DNA of 61,037 nt from Solirubrobacterales bacterium (GTDB lineage: Bacteria > Actinomycetota > Thermoleophilia > Solirubrobacterales > Solirubrobacteraceae): NCBI GenBank assembly GCA_003244205.1, contig QHBW01000027.1, positions 1-61,037 of the forward strand. Reading direction: 5' to 3'. Below are positions 42,304 through 51,168 of this stretch, in pieces (position 1 is the stretch's first letter; every line of letters begins with the position of its first letter). Under the pieces are notes generated by a model, which searched no databases, was not told where the DNA came from, and worked only from the letters and a program-made list of their open reading frames with translations. A program made the position numbers and the translations under genes.

Positions 42304-42895
42304 CGCAGACCAGCGTCAGCAGGCTCACGCTTTCCCCCAGCACCAGCCGGCCAAGGCGAGCGTCAGCAACGGCTGCAGCAACTGGACCTGCCCTGCCTTG
42401 GCGACACCACCGCGCGCGAGGCCCGCGTACCAGAAGAAGCCGATGAACATCGACACCGTGGACACGTAGGCGAAGGCCAGCCATGCGTCTGTACCGGCGT
42501 GGCCGGAGTAGGCGCGGTGATCAAGGCGACAGCGAACGTCAGCGGTGCGCTGAGGATCAGCGCCCAGCACACCGTCTGAGGGCCGCCCAGCTCGCGTGAC
42601 AAAGCCCCGCCTTCCGCATAACCGAGTGAGCAGATCACCGTGGCAACGAGCAGCTCGAGGTCCGCGCCTCCGCCGTGGCCGACCCCTTGGATGAAGATAA
42701 ACGCCACAACGGCGGCGAGCCCCGCGAGCGCCGCCGCCCAGAAGCCTCGAGACGGCCGTTCATCCGCCCGTAGGACGGCCCACGCCGCCGTGCCGGCCGG
42801 CAGCAGCGCGATGACCACGCCGCCGTGGCCAGCACCGACGTGACGTAGCGTCAACGAGGTCAACGTGGGAAAGCCCACGACGATGCCAAGCTCAT
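42300..42895 (-). pseudogene. EamA/DMT-family transporter remnant with two frame breaks
   Basis: Three frames in order spell one transporter: 'VGFPTLTSLTLRHVGAGHGG' to 'ALSRELGGPQTVCWALILSAP', then after a break near 42482 'AWLAFAYVSTVSMFIGFFWYAGLARGGVAKAGQVQLLQPLLTLA', and after a second near 42343 'RLVLGESVSLLTLVCA'. The first one or two helices are missing at the start, which runs up to the SDR gene end. Intact relatives export small metabolites. It is dead, or the frames reflect sequencing errors. Confidence 0.72.
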
Positions 42896-42912
42896 CAACG
42901 CAAGCGCCCGCG

Positions 42913-43716
42913 TCAGCCCCCGACGACGTACGCCTGCAACCGCCGCATCCCCGCCAGCCAGCGCTCGTAGTCCGAGCCCTTGCGACGGAAGAACTCGCCC
43001 ACCTCGGGGTGGGGCAGCACGAGGAAGCGCGCCTCGCGCAGGGCGTCGACGACGACGCTCGCGACATCCTCGGGCTCGAGCACCTCGCCGGCTGCCGCGA
43101 CCACGCGCGTGCCCAGGCCCTCGCTTCCCGCCGCGTCGAGGCCCGCGTTGAGCATCGCGGTGTTGACCCCCATCGGGCACAGGCAGCTGACGCGCAGCCC
43201 GCGGTCGCCGTAGGTGATCGACAGCCATTCGGCAAACGCGACGGCGGCGTGCTTTGTCACCGCGTAGGGCGCCGAGCCAATCTGGGTGAGCAGCCCCGCC
43301 GCCGACGCGGTGCTCAAGAAGTAGCCCTCACCGCGCTCGAGCCAGCCCGGCACCAACCGCCGCGCCGCGTACACGTGGGCGCGGATGTTGACGTCGAAGG
43401 CGAGATCCCAGTCGGCGTCGGGAGTATCGAGCCCGGTGCCGTGTCCGACCCCGGCATTGGCGCAGAAGAGGTCGATCGGTCCGAGCGCATCCTCGGCCTC
43501 GTCGATCAGCGTCACCAGCTCCGCATCCTTGCCCACGTCGCACGCCAGCGCGATCGCGGACGAGCCGATACCACTGGCCACCTGCTGCGCTCCTTCTTCA
43601 TTGGAATCGGAGACGACGACCCCGCGCGCGCCCTCGGCGGCGAAGCGCTGCGCCATCGCCCGGCCGATTCCCGACGCCGCCCCGGTGACGACCACCACCT
43701 TGTCGGCGAGCTCCAT
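42913..43716 (-). CDS. SDR oxidoreductase
   Basis: A 267-residue SDR: TGAASGIG (11-18), 'SDSNEE' after beta2, 'FCANAGVGHGTG', catalytic Ser in 'LSTASAAGLL' and Tyr-x3-Lys in 'PYAVTKHAAV'. The C-terminal 'YERWLAGMRRLQAYVVGG' is typical of lipid-pathway SDRs. NAD preference is suggested by Asp after beta2. It follows the acyl-CoA dehydrogenase gene by 6 bases in one operon, so a hydroxyacyl or alcohol step is likely. Confidence 0.92.
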   Translation of the reverse strand: MELADKVVVVTGAASGIGRAMAQRFAAEGARGVVVSDSNEEGAQQVASGIGSSAIALACDVGKDAELVTLIDEAEDALGPIDLFCANAGVGHGTGLDTPDADWDLAFDVNIRAHVYAARRLVPGWLERGEGYFLSTASAAGLLTQIGSAPYAVTKHAAVAFAEWLSITYGDRGLRVSCLCPMGVNTAMLNAGLDAAGSEGLGTRVVAAAGEVLEPEDVASVVVDALREARFLVLPHPEVGEFFRRKGSDYERWLAGMRRLQAYVVGG

Positions 43717-43722
43717 CGGCGC

Positions 43723-44976
43723 TCAGGTCTTCGCCGTCTGCGCGGCGAGCGCGGGACGGTCGTCCTCGTGGGCAGGGACGTGGCGGCGCAGCTCGCGGCG
43801 GGCGATCGTGAGCTTGTGGACCTCGTCGGGTCCGTCGGCGAGACGCAGCGTGCGCATGTGGGCGTACATCCAGGCGAGCGGGAAGTCGTCGGAGACCCCC
43901 CCGCCGCCGTGGACCTGGATCGCGCGGTCGATGATGCGCAGCGCGACGTTCGGCGCCGCCACCTTGATCGCCGCGATCTCGATGCGGGCGTGGCGGTTGC
44001 CGACCGTGTCCATCAGCCAGGCCGTCTTCATCGCGAGCAGCCGCAGCATCTCGATCTCGATCCGCGCCTCGGCGATCCAGTCCTGCACGTTGGCGCGTGT
44101 CGCGACCGGCTGGCCGAAGGTGACCCGCTCGGTCGCCCGCTTGCACATCAGCTCGAGCGCGCGCTCGGCCACGCCGATCGAGCGCATGCAGTGGTGGATA
44201 CGGCCGGGGCCGAGGCGCGCCTGAGAGATCACGAAGCCGTCGCCCTCGCCGGCGATCAGGTTTGCCGCCGGGACGCGAACGTCCTCGAAGGTGATCTCCG
44301 CATGGCCCTCCTGGTCCTGGTAGCCGAAGACCTCGAGCCCGCGCACCAGCGTCACACCGGGGGTGTCGATCGGCACCAACACCATCGACTGTTGTCGGTG
44401 GGGCGGACCGTCCGGATTGGTCTTTCCCATCACGATCAGGATCCGGCAGTGGGGGTGCAGCGCGTTTGAGGCCCACCACTTGCGCCCGTTGAGGACCAGC
44501 TCGTCGCCATCGCGTGCGATGCTCAAGGAGATGTTGGTCGCGTCCGAGCTGGCCACATCGGGCTCGGTCATCGCGAACGCCGAGCGTATTTCGCCGTCGA
44601 GCAGCGGCCGCAGCCAGCTGTCCTGCTGCTCGGGGGTGCCGAACTGGGAGAGGACCTCCATATTGCCGGTGTCGGGCGCCGAGCAGTTGCAGGCCTCCGA
44701 GCCGATCCCGCTGCGCCCCATCAGCTCGGCGAGCGGCGCGTACTCGAGGTTGGTCAAACCGGCGCCCCATTGGGGATCGGGATGGAAGAGGTTCCACAAC
44801 CCGCGCTCACGAGCCTCGGACTTGAGCTCTTCCATCACGGGGGGCTGGAAGTGCGGGTCTCCCGATGCGCGCAGCTGCTCTTCGTAGAGCGCCGCGGCCG
44901 GGTACACGCGCTCGTCCATGAACTCGCTGAGGCGCCCCCGGAACTCCTTGCAGCGTTCGCTGAGCTCGAAATCCAT
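43723..44976 (-). CDS. acyl-CoA dehydrogenase (ACAD10/11-like)
   Basis: A 417-residue flavoenzyme. Typical segments: '[31 protein letters not shown]', '[16 protein letters not shown]', '[23 protein letters not shown]' and '[30 protein letters not shown]'. The last part with 'RIHHCMR' is characteristic of the ACAD10/11 group, which act on branched or long acyl-CoA. It shares an operon with the SDR. A phosphotransferase of the type fused to ACAD10 lies at 50067-51155, supporting a common hydroxyacyl pathway. Confidence 0.93.
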   Translation of the reverse strand: MDFELSERCKEFRGRLSEFMDERVYPAAALYEEQLRASGDPHFQPPVMEELKSEARERGLWNLFHPDPQWGAGLTNLEYAPLAELMGRSGIGSEACNCSAPDTGNMEVLSQFGTPEQQDSWLRPLLDGEIRSAFAMTEPDVASSDATNISLSIARDGDELVLNGRKWWASNALHPHCRILIVMGKTNPDGPPHRQQSMVLVPIDTPGVTLVRGLEVFGYQDQEGHAEITFEDVRVPAANLIAGEGDGFVISQARLGPGRIHHCMRSIGVAERALELMCKRATERVTFGQPVATRANVQDWIAEARIEIEMLRLLAMKTAWLMDTVGNRHARIEIAAIKVAAPNVALRIIDRAIQVHGGGGVSDDFPLAWMYAHMRTLRLADGPDEVHKLTIARRELRRHVPAHEDDRPALAAQTAKT

Positions 44977-45019
44977 GCGCGCCGAAGATCATCGCCGATT
45001 CAGGGCACAATGCGCAGCG

Positions 45020-46189
45020 ATGGCCGTGGCGGCTCATTCCTCCAGCGACGTGGTCCAGCGAGCGCGGGCGCTGGCGCCGCAGGCGGCGCAGCTGGCGCCC
45101 GAGGGAGAGCGCGCGCGGCGACTGCCGGCGACGTTGGTCTCGGGGATGGCCGACGCGGGGCTGTTCTCGCTCTGCGTGCCGGCTTCTGTCGGTGGTCTCG
45201 AGGCCAGCCCCGCGGTGCTGGTCGAGGCAGTCGAAGCGCTGGCGCGTGGCGACGGCGCTCCCGCGTGGTGCGTCGCGGTCCAGGCCACCACCGGTTTGAT
45301 GGGCGCCTACCTCGAGCCGGCCGCCGCGGCCGAGGTTTTCGGCGCAGCGGCGATTGCGGGCGGCGTCTTTGCGCCGAGGGGGAAGGCGGTGCTGGGCGGT
45401 AGCCAGCTCGTGGTTAACGGGCGCTGGCCCTTTGCCAGCGGTTGCCAGCACTGCGACTGGCTGGTGGGCGGCTGCGTGGTCGAGGAGGACGGGGCGATCC
45501 GGACGCTTGCAAGCGGGATGCCCGACGTGGTGCTCGTGTTCGCGCCCGCGACCGACGTCACGATTCACGACACCTGGCACGTGTCGGGGCTGCGCGCGAC
45601 CGGCAGCCACGACATCGAATGTCGCGATCTGTCGGTCCCTGTCGAGCGCGGGGCTTCGGTGTTCAGCTCCACGCCGGTGGAGAGCGGGCCGCTGTACGCG
45701 TTCCCGCTGTTCGGCCTGCTCGCGCTCGCGATCGCGGGCGTGTCGCTGGGGATCGGACGCGGGTCGCTCGATGATCTCGCGCAGCTGGCCGGAGCCAAGA
45801 CGCCGACCGCGAGCGCGCGCAAGCTCGGCGAACGCGCGACCGTGCAGGCCGAGACCGCCCGTGCCGAAGCTCGCCTGCGCGCCGCCCGCGCGCTCTTGCA
45901 CGAAGTGGTTGCCGAGGCCTGGGAGGCGGCGGTCTCGACGGGCGCGGTCTCCGTCGAGCATCGCACCGCACTGCGGCTGGCCGCGACGCACGCGGCAGCC
46001 ACCGGTGCGGAGGTGGCTGAGACGGCCTACCGGCTCGGCGGTGGCAGCGCGATCTACGAGTCGAGCTCGCTGCAGCGCCGCTTCCGCGACGCCCATGTCG
46101 CAACCCAGCACATGCTCGTGGCGCCCGCGACCTGGGAGCTGACAGGGCGGCTCTTGCTCGGGCTGCCAACCGATGTGACGCAGCTGTGA
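45020..46189 (+). CDS. acyl-CoA dehydrogenase-superfamily / flavin monooxygenase-like protein (HsaA-type group)
   Basis: A 389-residue protein with acyl-CoA-dehydrogenase layout: 'LPATLVSGMADAGLFSLCVPASVGGLEASPAVLVEAVEALARGDGAPAWCVAV', 'VVNGRWPFASGCQHCDWLVGGC', 'HVSGLRATGSHDIECRDLSVP' and 'AYRLGGGSAIYESSSLQRRFRDAHVATQH'. The last motif with 'QRRFRDAH..TQH' is found in the HsaA/DszC-like flavin-dependent monooxygenases. Either a dehydrogenase or hydroxylase; the second fits the sterol theme. Divergent from the other dehydrogenase over 43 bases. Confidence 0.85.
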   Translation: MAVAAHSSSDVVQRARALAPQAAQLAPEGERARRLPATLVSGMADAGLFSLCVPASVGGLEASPAVLVEAVEALARGDGAPAWCVAVQATTGLMGAYLEPAAAAEVFGAAAIAGGVFAPRGKAVLGGSQLVVNGRWPFASGCQHCDWLVGGCVVEEDGAIRTLASGMPDVVLVFAPATDVTIHDTWHVSGLRATGSHDIECRDLSVPVERGASVFSSTPVESGPLYAFPLFGLLALAIAGVSLGIGRGSLDDLAQLAGAKTPTASARKLGERATVQAETARAEARLRAARALLHEVVAEAWEAAVSTGAVSVEHRTALRLAATHAAATGAEVAETAYRLGGGSAIYESSSLQRRFRDAHVATQHMLVAPATWELTGRLLLGLPTDVTQL

Positions 46190-46226
46190 AGGGGCCAGCA
46201 GCGGGCTTGTGAAACGATGCGCCGCG

Positions 46227-47267
46227 ATGGCGCGAGCGCTCAAGCTGGGACTCAACACGGGCTACTGGGCGGGCGGGCCGCCGCCCGGCATCGCCGAGAC
46301 GATCGCCGAGGCTGAGCGCCTCGGCTTCGACTCGATCTGGACAGCCGAGGCCTACGGCTCCGACTGCCTGACACCGCTGGCGTGGTGGGGGGCCTCGACC
46401 GACCGAATCAGGCTGGGGACGGCGATCGTCCAGATGTCGGCGCGCCAGCCGGCCGCCACGGCGATGGCAGCGATGACGATGGACCACCTCTGTGGGGGCC
46501 GCTTCATCCTCGGACTCGGCGTGTCGGGGCCGCAGGTGGTCGAGGGCTGGTACGGCCGCCCGTTCGCCAAGCCGCTCGCGCGCTCGCGCGAGTACATCGG
46601 CATCCTGCGCGACATCTGGGCGCGGCGGGGACCGGTCACCAACGACGGGCCCCACTACCCGCTCCCGCTCCGCGATGGCAGCGGATTCGCCAAGCCACTG
46701 AAGGCCTCGATCCACCCACTGCGCGAGGACATCCCGATCTTCCTGGGCGCCGAAGGCCCGAAGAACATCGCCATGTGCGCAGAGCTCTGCGACGGCTGGC
46801 TGGCGATGCTGTTCTCCCCCGTCCATCAGGAGCTCTACCTCGAGCCCCTGCGCGAGGGCTGGGGCCGCGAGGGAGCGCGGCGATCCCAGGACGACTTCGA
46901 GGTGGCGGCCACGGTCCCGTTGATCGTCTCCGACGATCTGGAGTCCGCCGTCGACGCGCTGCGGCCGTTCTACGCGCTCTACTTCGGCGGCATGGGGGCA
47001 AAGGGAGCCAACTTCCATGCCAACGTCCCCATCCGGATGGGCTACGAGAAGGAGATCCTGGAGATCCAGGACCTCTACCTCGGCGGCAACAAGGACGACG
47101 CCGCGGCGAAGATTCCCGGCGAGCTGATCGAGCAGCTCTCGCTGATCGGGCCCACGGCGAAGATCCGCGAGGACCTCGAGAAGTGGCGCGAGTCGATCGT
47201 CACGACGCTGCTGGTGGCCGGTGACGCGCAGACGCTGCGGACTGCCGCCGATCTGGTGCTGGGGTGA
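46227..47267 (+). CDS. LLM-class F420-dependent oxidoreductase
   Basis: A 346-residue luciferase-like protein: 'LKLGLNTGYWAGGPPPGIAETIAEAERLGFDSIWTAEAYGSDCLTPLAWWGASTDRIRLGTAIVQMSARQPAATAMAAMTMDHLCGGRFILGLGVSG' shows the standard strand-helix order, and 'PIFLGAEGPKNIAMCAELCDGW' the F420-type late region. These enzymes hydrogenate or hydroxylate lipids and xenobiotics with F420. ATG 46227 fits the family start better than GTG 46209. It follows the flavin enzyme by 37 bases. Confidence 0.9.
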   Translation: MARALKLGLNTGYWAGGPPPGIAETIAEAERLGFDSIWTAEAYGSDCLTPLAWWGASTDRIRLGTAIVQMSARQPAATAMAAMTMDHLCGGRFILGLGVSGPQVVEGWYGRPFAKPLARSREYIGILRDIWARRGPVTNDGPHYPLPLRDGSGFAKPLKASIHPLREDIPIFLGAEGPKNIAMCAELCDGWLAMLFSPVHQELYLEPLREGWGREGARRSQDDFEVAATVPLIVSDDLESAVDALRPFYALYFGGMGAKGANFHANVPIRMGYEKEILEIQDLYLGGNKDDAAAKIPGELIEQLSLIGPTAKIREDLEKWRESIVTTLLVAGDAQTLRTAADLVLG

Positions 47268-47302
47268 GCGGCCGCGGCGCGACCGCCGCAGCCAGCCCGC
47301 TG

Positions 47303-47659
47303 TCAGTCGTCGAGGTAGAGGACGCCGTCGCGCTCGATCACGGGGTAGCGCTTCAGCGGGAAAGCTGTGTTGGTGTACGCGCGGACCATGTCGCGGACGA
47401 CGCGGAAGGCGGCGCCCTGCGGGCCACGGACCATGCGCCCCGTCTCGACGTCGTAGCGGGCGTGGTGCCACGGGCATTCCAGGCAGCCGTCGTCGGTGAC
47501 GCTGCCCTCGCCCAGCGAGGCGAACAGGTGACGGCAGCGGTTGGAAACCGCAAACGGCCTGCCGTCAGCGACGCCGACCGCGAGCGGTCCGTGGGCCGTC
47601 GCCACGACGGTCACGCCCGCTTCACCGAGCTCGGAGCGAGCGACGAGGCGCACAGCCAT
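47303..47659 (-). CDS. Rieske [2Fe-2S] protein
   Basis: A 118-residue single-domain Rieske ferredoxin. Cluster ligands are Cys42-x-His44 in 'NRCRHLFASLGEG' and Cys62-x2-His65 in 'CLECPWHHARYD'. 'VARSELGEAGVTVVATAHGPLAVGVADGRPFAVSN' is the usual N-terminal strand. It could supply electrons to an oxygenase; none is adjacent, but the P450 and flavin oxidases are in the window. Divergent from the medium-chain reductase gene by 44 bases. Confidence 0.9.
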   Translation of the reverse strand: MAVRLVARSELGEAGVTVVATAHGPLAVGVADGRPFAVSNRCRHLFASLGEGSVTDDGCLECPWHHARYDVETGRMVRGPQGAAFRVVRDMVRAYTNTAFPLKRYPVIERDGVLYLDD

Positions 47660-47703
47660 GCCGGGAAGGTATCGCCATCACGGGCATCACGAGCGGAAGG
47701 GGC

Positions 47704-48723
47704 ATGGAGATGAGCAACGAGGTCAACCACACGTGGCGGCTGGCGAGGCGACCGGTCGGGCTGCCCGAACCCGACGTTTGGTCCTACGAGCAGGAGCCGA
47801 TCCCCGAGCCGCACGACGGCGAGGTGCTGGTGCGCAACCACTACATCTCGCTCGACCCGGCGATGCGCGGGTGGATGAACGAGGGTCGCTCCTACGCGCC
47901 GCCGGTCGGCATCGGCGGTGTGATGCGGGCCTATGCGGCGGGGCGGGTTGTCGCGTCGCGGCACGCGGGGTTCGCCGAAGGCGACCACGTCGTCGGCCTG
48001 CTCGGCGTCCAGGAGTACGCGAGGGCGTCCGGTGATGCTGTCTTCAAGGTGGACCCCGAGGTCGCGCCACTGCCCGTGCACCTGGGCACGCTCGGGATGC
48101 CCGGGATGACGGCGTACTTCGGACTGCTGGAGGTGGGCAAGCCCGCGCCCGGCAACACAGTCGTCGTCTCTGCCGCCGCCGGCGCGGTCGGGAGCATCGT
48201 CGGGCAGATCGCCAAGCTCAAGGAGTGTCGCGTGGTCGGCGTCGCCGGCGGCCCGCAGAAGTGCGAGTACGTGGTGGCAGAGCTCGGCTTCGACGCCGCG
48301 ATCGACTACAAGGCCGACGACGTCGGCCGCGCTCTGCACGAGCACTGCCCGCAGGGCATCGATGTCTACTTCGACAACGTCGGCGGCGAGATCCTCGACG
48401 CGGCACTCGCCAACCTCGCGCTACAGGCGCGCGTGGTCATCTGCGGTGCCATCTCCCAATACAACAACAGCGGCCCGATGAAGGGACCCGCGAACTACAT
48501 GTCGCTGCTGGTGAATCGCGCGAGCATGACCGGAATGCTCGTCTCCGACTGGCTCCCGCGCTGGGGGGACGCGGCGAAGGAGCTGGCCGGGTGGCTGGCA
48601 GCGGGGCAGCTGCACTCGCGCGAGGACATCATCGAGGGGATCGAGGCGTTCCCCGATGCACTCGTCAAGCTGTTCACGGGTGAGAACAACGGCAAGCTCG
48701 TGTTGAAGGTGGGCGAGGACTGA
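47704..48723 (+). CDS. NADP-dependent medium-chain oxidoreductase (PTGR1/leukotriene B4-type)
   Basis: A 339-residue zinc-free MDR protein: 'VNHTWRLARRPVGLPEPDVW', 'VRNHYISLDPAMRGWMNEGRSYAPPVGIGGVMRA', 'VSAAAGAVGSIVGQIAKLKECRVVGVAGG' (NADP site) and 'GIDVYFDNVGGEILDAAL', 'CGAISQYNN'. This is the prostaglandin reductase/2-alkenal reductase group, which reduces C=C bonds of enones. It is likely part of the lipid-breakdown set, or a detoxifier of reactive enals. Confidence 0.93.
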   Translation: MEMSNEVNHTWRLARRPVGLPEPDVWSYEQEPIPEPHDGEVLVRNHYISLDPAMRGWMNEGRSYAPPVGIGGVMRAYAAGRVVASRHAGFAEGDHVVGLLGVQEYARASGDAVFKVDPEVAPLPVHLGTLGMPGMTAYFGLLEVGKPAPGNTVVVSAAAGAVGSIVGQIAKLKECRVVGVAGGPQKCEYVVAELGFDAAIDYKADDVGRALHEHCPQGIDVYFDNVGGEILDAALANLALQARVVICGAISQYNNSGPMKGPANYMSLLVNRASMTGMLVSDWLPRWGDAAKELAGWLAAGQLHSREDIIEGIEAFPDALVKLFTGENNGKLVLKVGED

Positions 48724-48751
48724 GCGCGAGGGCGCGATAGGGTCGCCGGCG

Positions 48752-49102
48752 TTGAGCTCCCAAGCGCACCTCCCACCGCCGGTGCTGTTCGCCGGCGCCC
48801 GCGAGAACTCCGTCGCGGCCACCGTCTATGCGCTCGTCGAGCGTGGTGCGATGCTGCGGCCGAAGCTGGCCCGCGAGCTGCGTGCCAGCGTGCTGCTGCG
48901 ATTCGCCAGGCTCGCCGACGGGCGCGTCGAGCTCGACGGACCTCTGCGCATCGGGCGCGCGCTGCTGCGCCTGATGTCCGCACCGCCCACGGGCGCGGGC
49001 AAGCTGCGCCGCCTGCAAGCCGCCGCGGAGGCCGCGGCCGCCGAGGATGCCGCGAATGCCGCCGCGGATGCCGCCGGCCCAGAGCCCAACGTCTCGGATT
49101 AG
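48752..49102 (+). CDS. small hypothetical protein, Ala-rich tail
   Basis: A 116-residue reading frame with TTG start. 'VLFAGARENSVAATVYALVERGAMLRPKLARELRASVLLRFARLADGRVELDGPLRIGRALLRLM' looks structured; the end is Ala/Glu-rich. No family is recognised. It fits snugly between the reductase and the enoyl-CoA hydratase on the same strand, so it is probably real, but the low-complexity end and weak start leave doubt. Confidence 0.5.
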   Translation: MSSQAHLPPPVLFAGARENSVAATVYALVERGAMLRPKLARELRASVLLRFARLADGRVELDGPLRIGRALLRLMSAPPTGAGKLRRLQAAAEAAAAEDAANAAADAAGPEPNVSD

Positions 49103-49112
49103 CGCCGCGCCC

Positions 49113-50003
49113 ATGGCCTACGAGACCCTGCTCTACCGCGTCGCCGGGCCCGTTGCGACGATCACGCTCAATCGTCCCGACACGCTCAACACGATCGTCC
49201 CGCCGATGCCCGACGAGCTCGAGACCGCCGTGCAAGCGGCGGGAGCCGACGACGCGGTCTCGGTGATCGTGCTGCGCGGCGCTGGGCGCGCCTTCTGTGC
49301 CGGGTTCGACTTCGGCGGTGGCTTCCATCACTGGGATGACGCGCTGACGACGGACGGGGCCTGGGACCCGGGCAAGGACTTCGTCGCCGCAACCGCCCCG
49401 CATGGGGCGGTGCCGAAGTTCATGAGTCTGTGGCGCTCGCCCAAGCCCGTGATTGCCCAGGTGCACGGTTGGTGCGTCGGCGGCGGCAGCGACCTCGCGC
49501 TCTGCGCCGACCTCGTGATCGCCTCAAACGATGCTCGCATCGGGACCCCGTACTCCCGCATGTGGGGGGCCTACCTCTCGGGAATGTGGCTCTATCGCCT
49601 CGGGCTCACACGGGCCAAGGAATACGCCCTCACCGGCAAGCCGCTCTCCGGATCCCAGGCAGCCGAGATCGGGCTGATCAATGCAGCGGTGCCGTTCGAG
49701 CGCCTGGAGGCAGAGGTGACAGCCAGCGCCGAGCAGCTCGCGGCGATTCCCGCTTCACAGCTCGCGGCGATGAAGCTGATCGTCAACCAGGCCTACGAGA
49801 ACATGGGGCTCGCGGCCACCCAGACGCTGGGCCCGATCCTCGACGGCTTGATGCGCAACACGCCCGACGCGAAGCGCTTCATCGAGCTCGCCGAGCACGA
49901 GGGCGTGCGCGCCGTCGTGAGCGAGCGCGACGGGCCCTTCGCCGACTACAGCCAGGCGCCGGCGGAAGACCAGCCGGATCCGCGCCATGTAATCGAGCCC
50001 TAG
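49113..50003 (+). CDS. enoyl-CoA hydratase/isomerase (crotonase family)
   Basis: A 296-residue crotonase: 'VATITLNRPDTLNTIVPPM', 'VLRGAGRAFCAGFDFGGGF' (first oxyanion segment), 'VIAQVHGWCVGGGSDLALCADLVIAS' (second), 'GLTRAKEYALTGKPLSGSQAAEIGLINAAV'. The catalytic Glu pair of mitochondrial hydratase is not clear in this branch; 'GTPYSRMWGAYLSGMW' replaces it, so isomerase or thioesterase chemistry is possible. ATG 49113. The conserved hairpin copy 2 follows. Confidence 0.9.
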   Translation: MAYETLLYRVAGPVATITLNRPDTLNTIVPPMPDELETAVQAAGADDAVSVIVLRGAGRAFCAGFDFGGGFHHWDDALTTDGAWDPGKDFVAATAPHGAVPKFMSLWRSPKPVIAQVHGWCVGGGSDLALCADLVIASNDARIGTPYSRMWGAYLSGMWLYRLGLTRAKEYALTGKPLSGSQAAEIGLINAAVPFERLEAEVTASAEQLAAIPASQLAAMKLIVNQAYENMGLAATQTLGPILDGLMRNTPDAKRFIELAEHEGVRAVVSERDGPFADYSQAPAEDQPDPRHVIEP

Positions 50004-50022
50004 CCCTCGACCGCGGGATCAC

Positions 50023-50057
50023 TCATCGTTAGGGCCACAGTTTCGACCTAACGATGA
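50023..50057. terminator. conserved hairpin, copy 2 (between convergent genes)
   Basis: TCATCGTTAGG (50023-50033) pairs perfectly with CCTAACGATGA (50047-50057) around a 13-base loop. On the minus strand the stem and loop begin TCATCGTTAGGTCGAAA, matching copy 3 exactly over 17 bases and copy 1 in the core. It lies between the convergent hydratase and phosphotransferase genes. Confidence 0.75.
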
Positions 50058-50066
50058 ACACCGCGA

Positions 50067-51155
50067 TCACGCGTCGTCGGCAAAGGCAATCCCGCGCGCG
50101 CGGCGGGCGAGTTCCAGCACACCCTCGCCGAATTGTTTCAAGAAGGGGTCGTCGGTGGTCCCCGTCACCGCCCGCTTGTAGTTGCCCTCCATGAACACGA
50201 TCGACTTCCACAGTGCCAGCGTCGTGTACCAGCGCATGTCGCCGACCGAGCGCCCGGAGCGCTCCTGGTAGCGAGCGATCAGCTCCTCGCGAGTCGGGAA
50301 TCCCGGCGCCCGCGTGACCTTGCCCAGCTCGAAGAGTCCACCGACCGCGTCGCCTTCCTGGGTCCACAGCGCGCACAGGTAGCCGACGTCGGCGAGCGGG
50401 TCGCCGATCGTCGCCATCTCCCAGTCGAAGATCGCGACCAGCCGTGGCGGAGGCTGGGAGGCGTACATCGTGTTGCCTAGGCGGAAGTCGCCGTGGACGA
50501 TCGTGGCTGGACCCGACTGGGGAAGGTTGTCGCCGAGCCACTGTCCGATCTCCTCCACCTCGGGGATCTCGCGCGTCTGATTGATCTCCCAGAGCCCGAG
50601 GAAGCGGCGCACCTGGCGCTCGGTGTAGCCGCTCGGCTTGCCGAAGCCCTCCAGCCCCGCCGCGCGCCAGTCGACGGCGTGGACCTCCACCAGCGCGTCG
50701 ATCAGCTGCTCGCCGATCGCGTGCCTGTGTCCGGGGGTGTCGAGCGCTGCGGGCACGGACTGGGTCATGACCTCCCCGCGCACGCGCTCCATGACGTAGA
50801 AGGGGCATCCGATGACGCCGGGGTCCTCGCACACGGCGAGCACAGCGGGGGCGCGCGCTGGCGTGTCCTGCAGCGCGCGCAGCAGCCGCGCCTCGCGCAG
50901 GACGTCGTGAGCCGAGGGCGGCAGCGGCGGTCGGGGCGGCCGACGGAGGATCAGCTCGGCGCCTTCGCGCTCGATCAGGTAGGTGACGTTCGAGTGTCCC
51001 TCGCCGACCGGCTGGACTCCCAGCGCGCCGCGACCGAGCCCCGCCGCGTCGAGGAACTCGACGAGCGGGTCGAGCACGAGCAGCGGGGGGCGAGAGTTGG
51101 CGTCCGCCTCCCGCGGGTTGCGGACGATGTCGTCGGGGGCGATCGCCTGAGGCAC
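50067..51155 (-). CDS. aminoglycoside phosphotransferase-like kinase (ACAD10 N-terminal type)
   Basis: A 362-residue APH-fold protein: 'NVTYLIEREGAELILRRPP' (ATP loop), 'FYVMERVRGEV', catalytic 'IVHGDFRLGNTMY' (Asp and Asn) and 'VAIFDWEMATIGDPLADVGYL' (metal Asp). This branch accompanies acyl-CoA dehydrogenases; in ACAD10/11 it phosphorylates 4-hydroxyacyl-CoA before dehydration. With the ACAD at 43.7-45.0 kb the pair would degrade 4-hydroxy acids or lactones. It lies 13 bases from the rhomboid gene on the same strand. Confidence 0.9.
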   Translation of the reverse strand: MPQAIAPDDIVRNPREADANSRPPLLVLDPLVEFLDAAGLGRGALGVQPVGEGHSNVTYLIEREGAELILRRPPRPPLPPSAHDVLREARLLRALQDTPARAPAVLAVCEDPGVIGCPFYVMERVRGEVMTQSVPAALDTPGHRHAIGEQLIDALVEVHAVDWRAAGLEGFGKPSGYTERQVRRFLGLWEINQTREIPEVEEIGQWLGDNLPQSGPATIVHGDFRLGNTMYASQPPPRLVAIFDWEMATIGDPLADVGYLCALWTQEGDAVGGLFELGKVTRAPGFPTREELIARYQERSGRSVGDMRWYTTLALWKSIVFMEGNYKRAVTGTTDDPFLKQFGEGVLELARRARGIAFADDA

Positions 51156-51168
51156 TTGCCGCCGAGGG

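Noticed and set aside
42865-44469. A 534-codon plus-strand frame opposite the SDR and acyl-CoA dehydrogenase genes
   Set aside because: Composition (Arg/His/Asp/Val) and lack of structure mark it as a shadow; both minus-strand genes are complete and well recognised.
45663-47477. A 604-codon minus-strand frame opposite the flavoenzyme and LLM genes
   Set aside because: No recognisable domain; the plus-strand genes have full family patterns.
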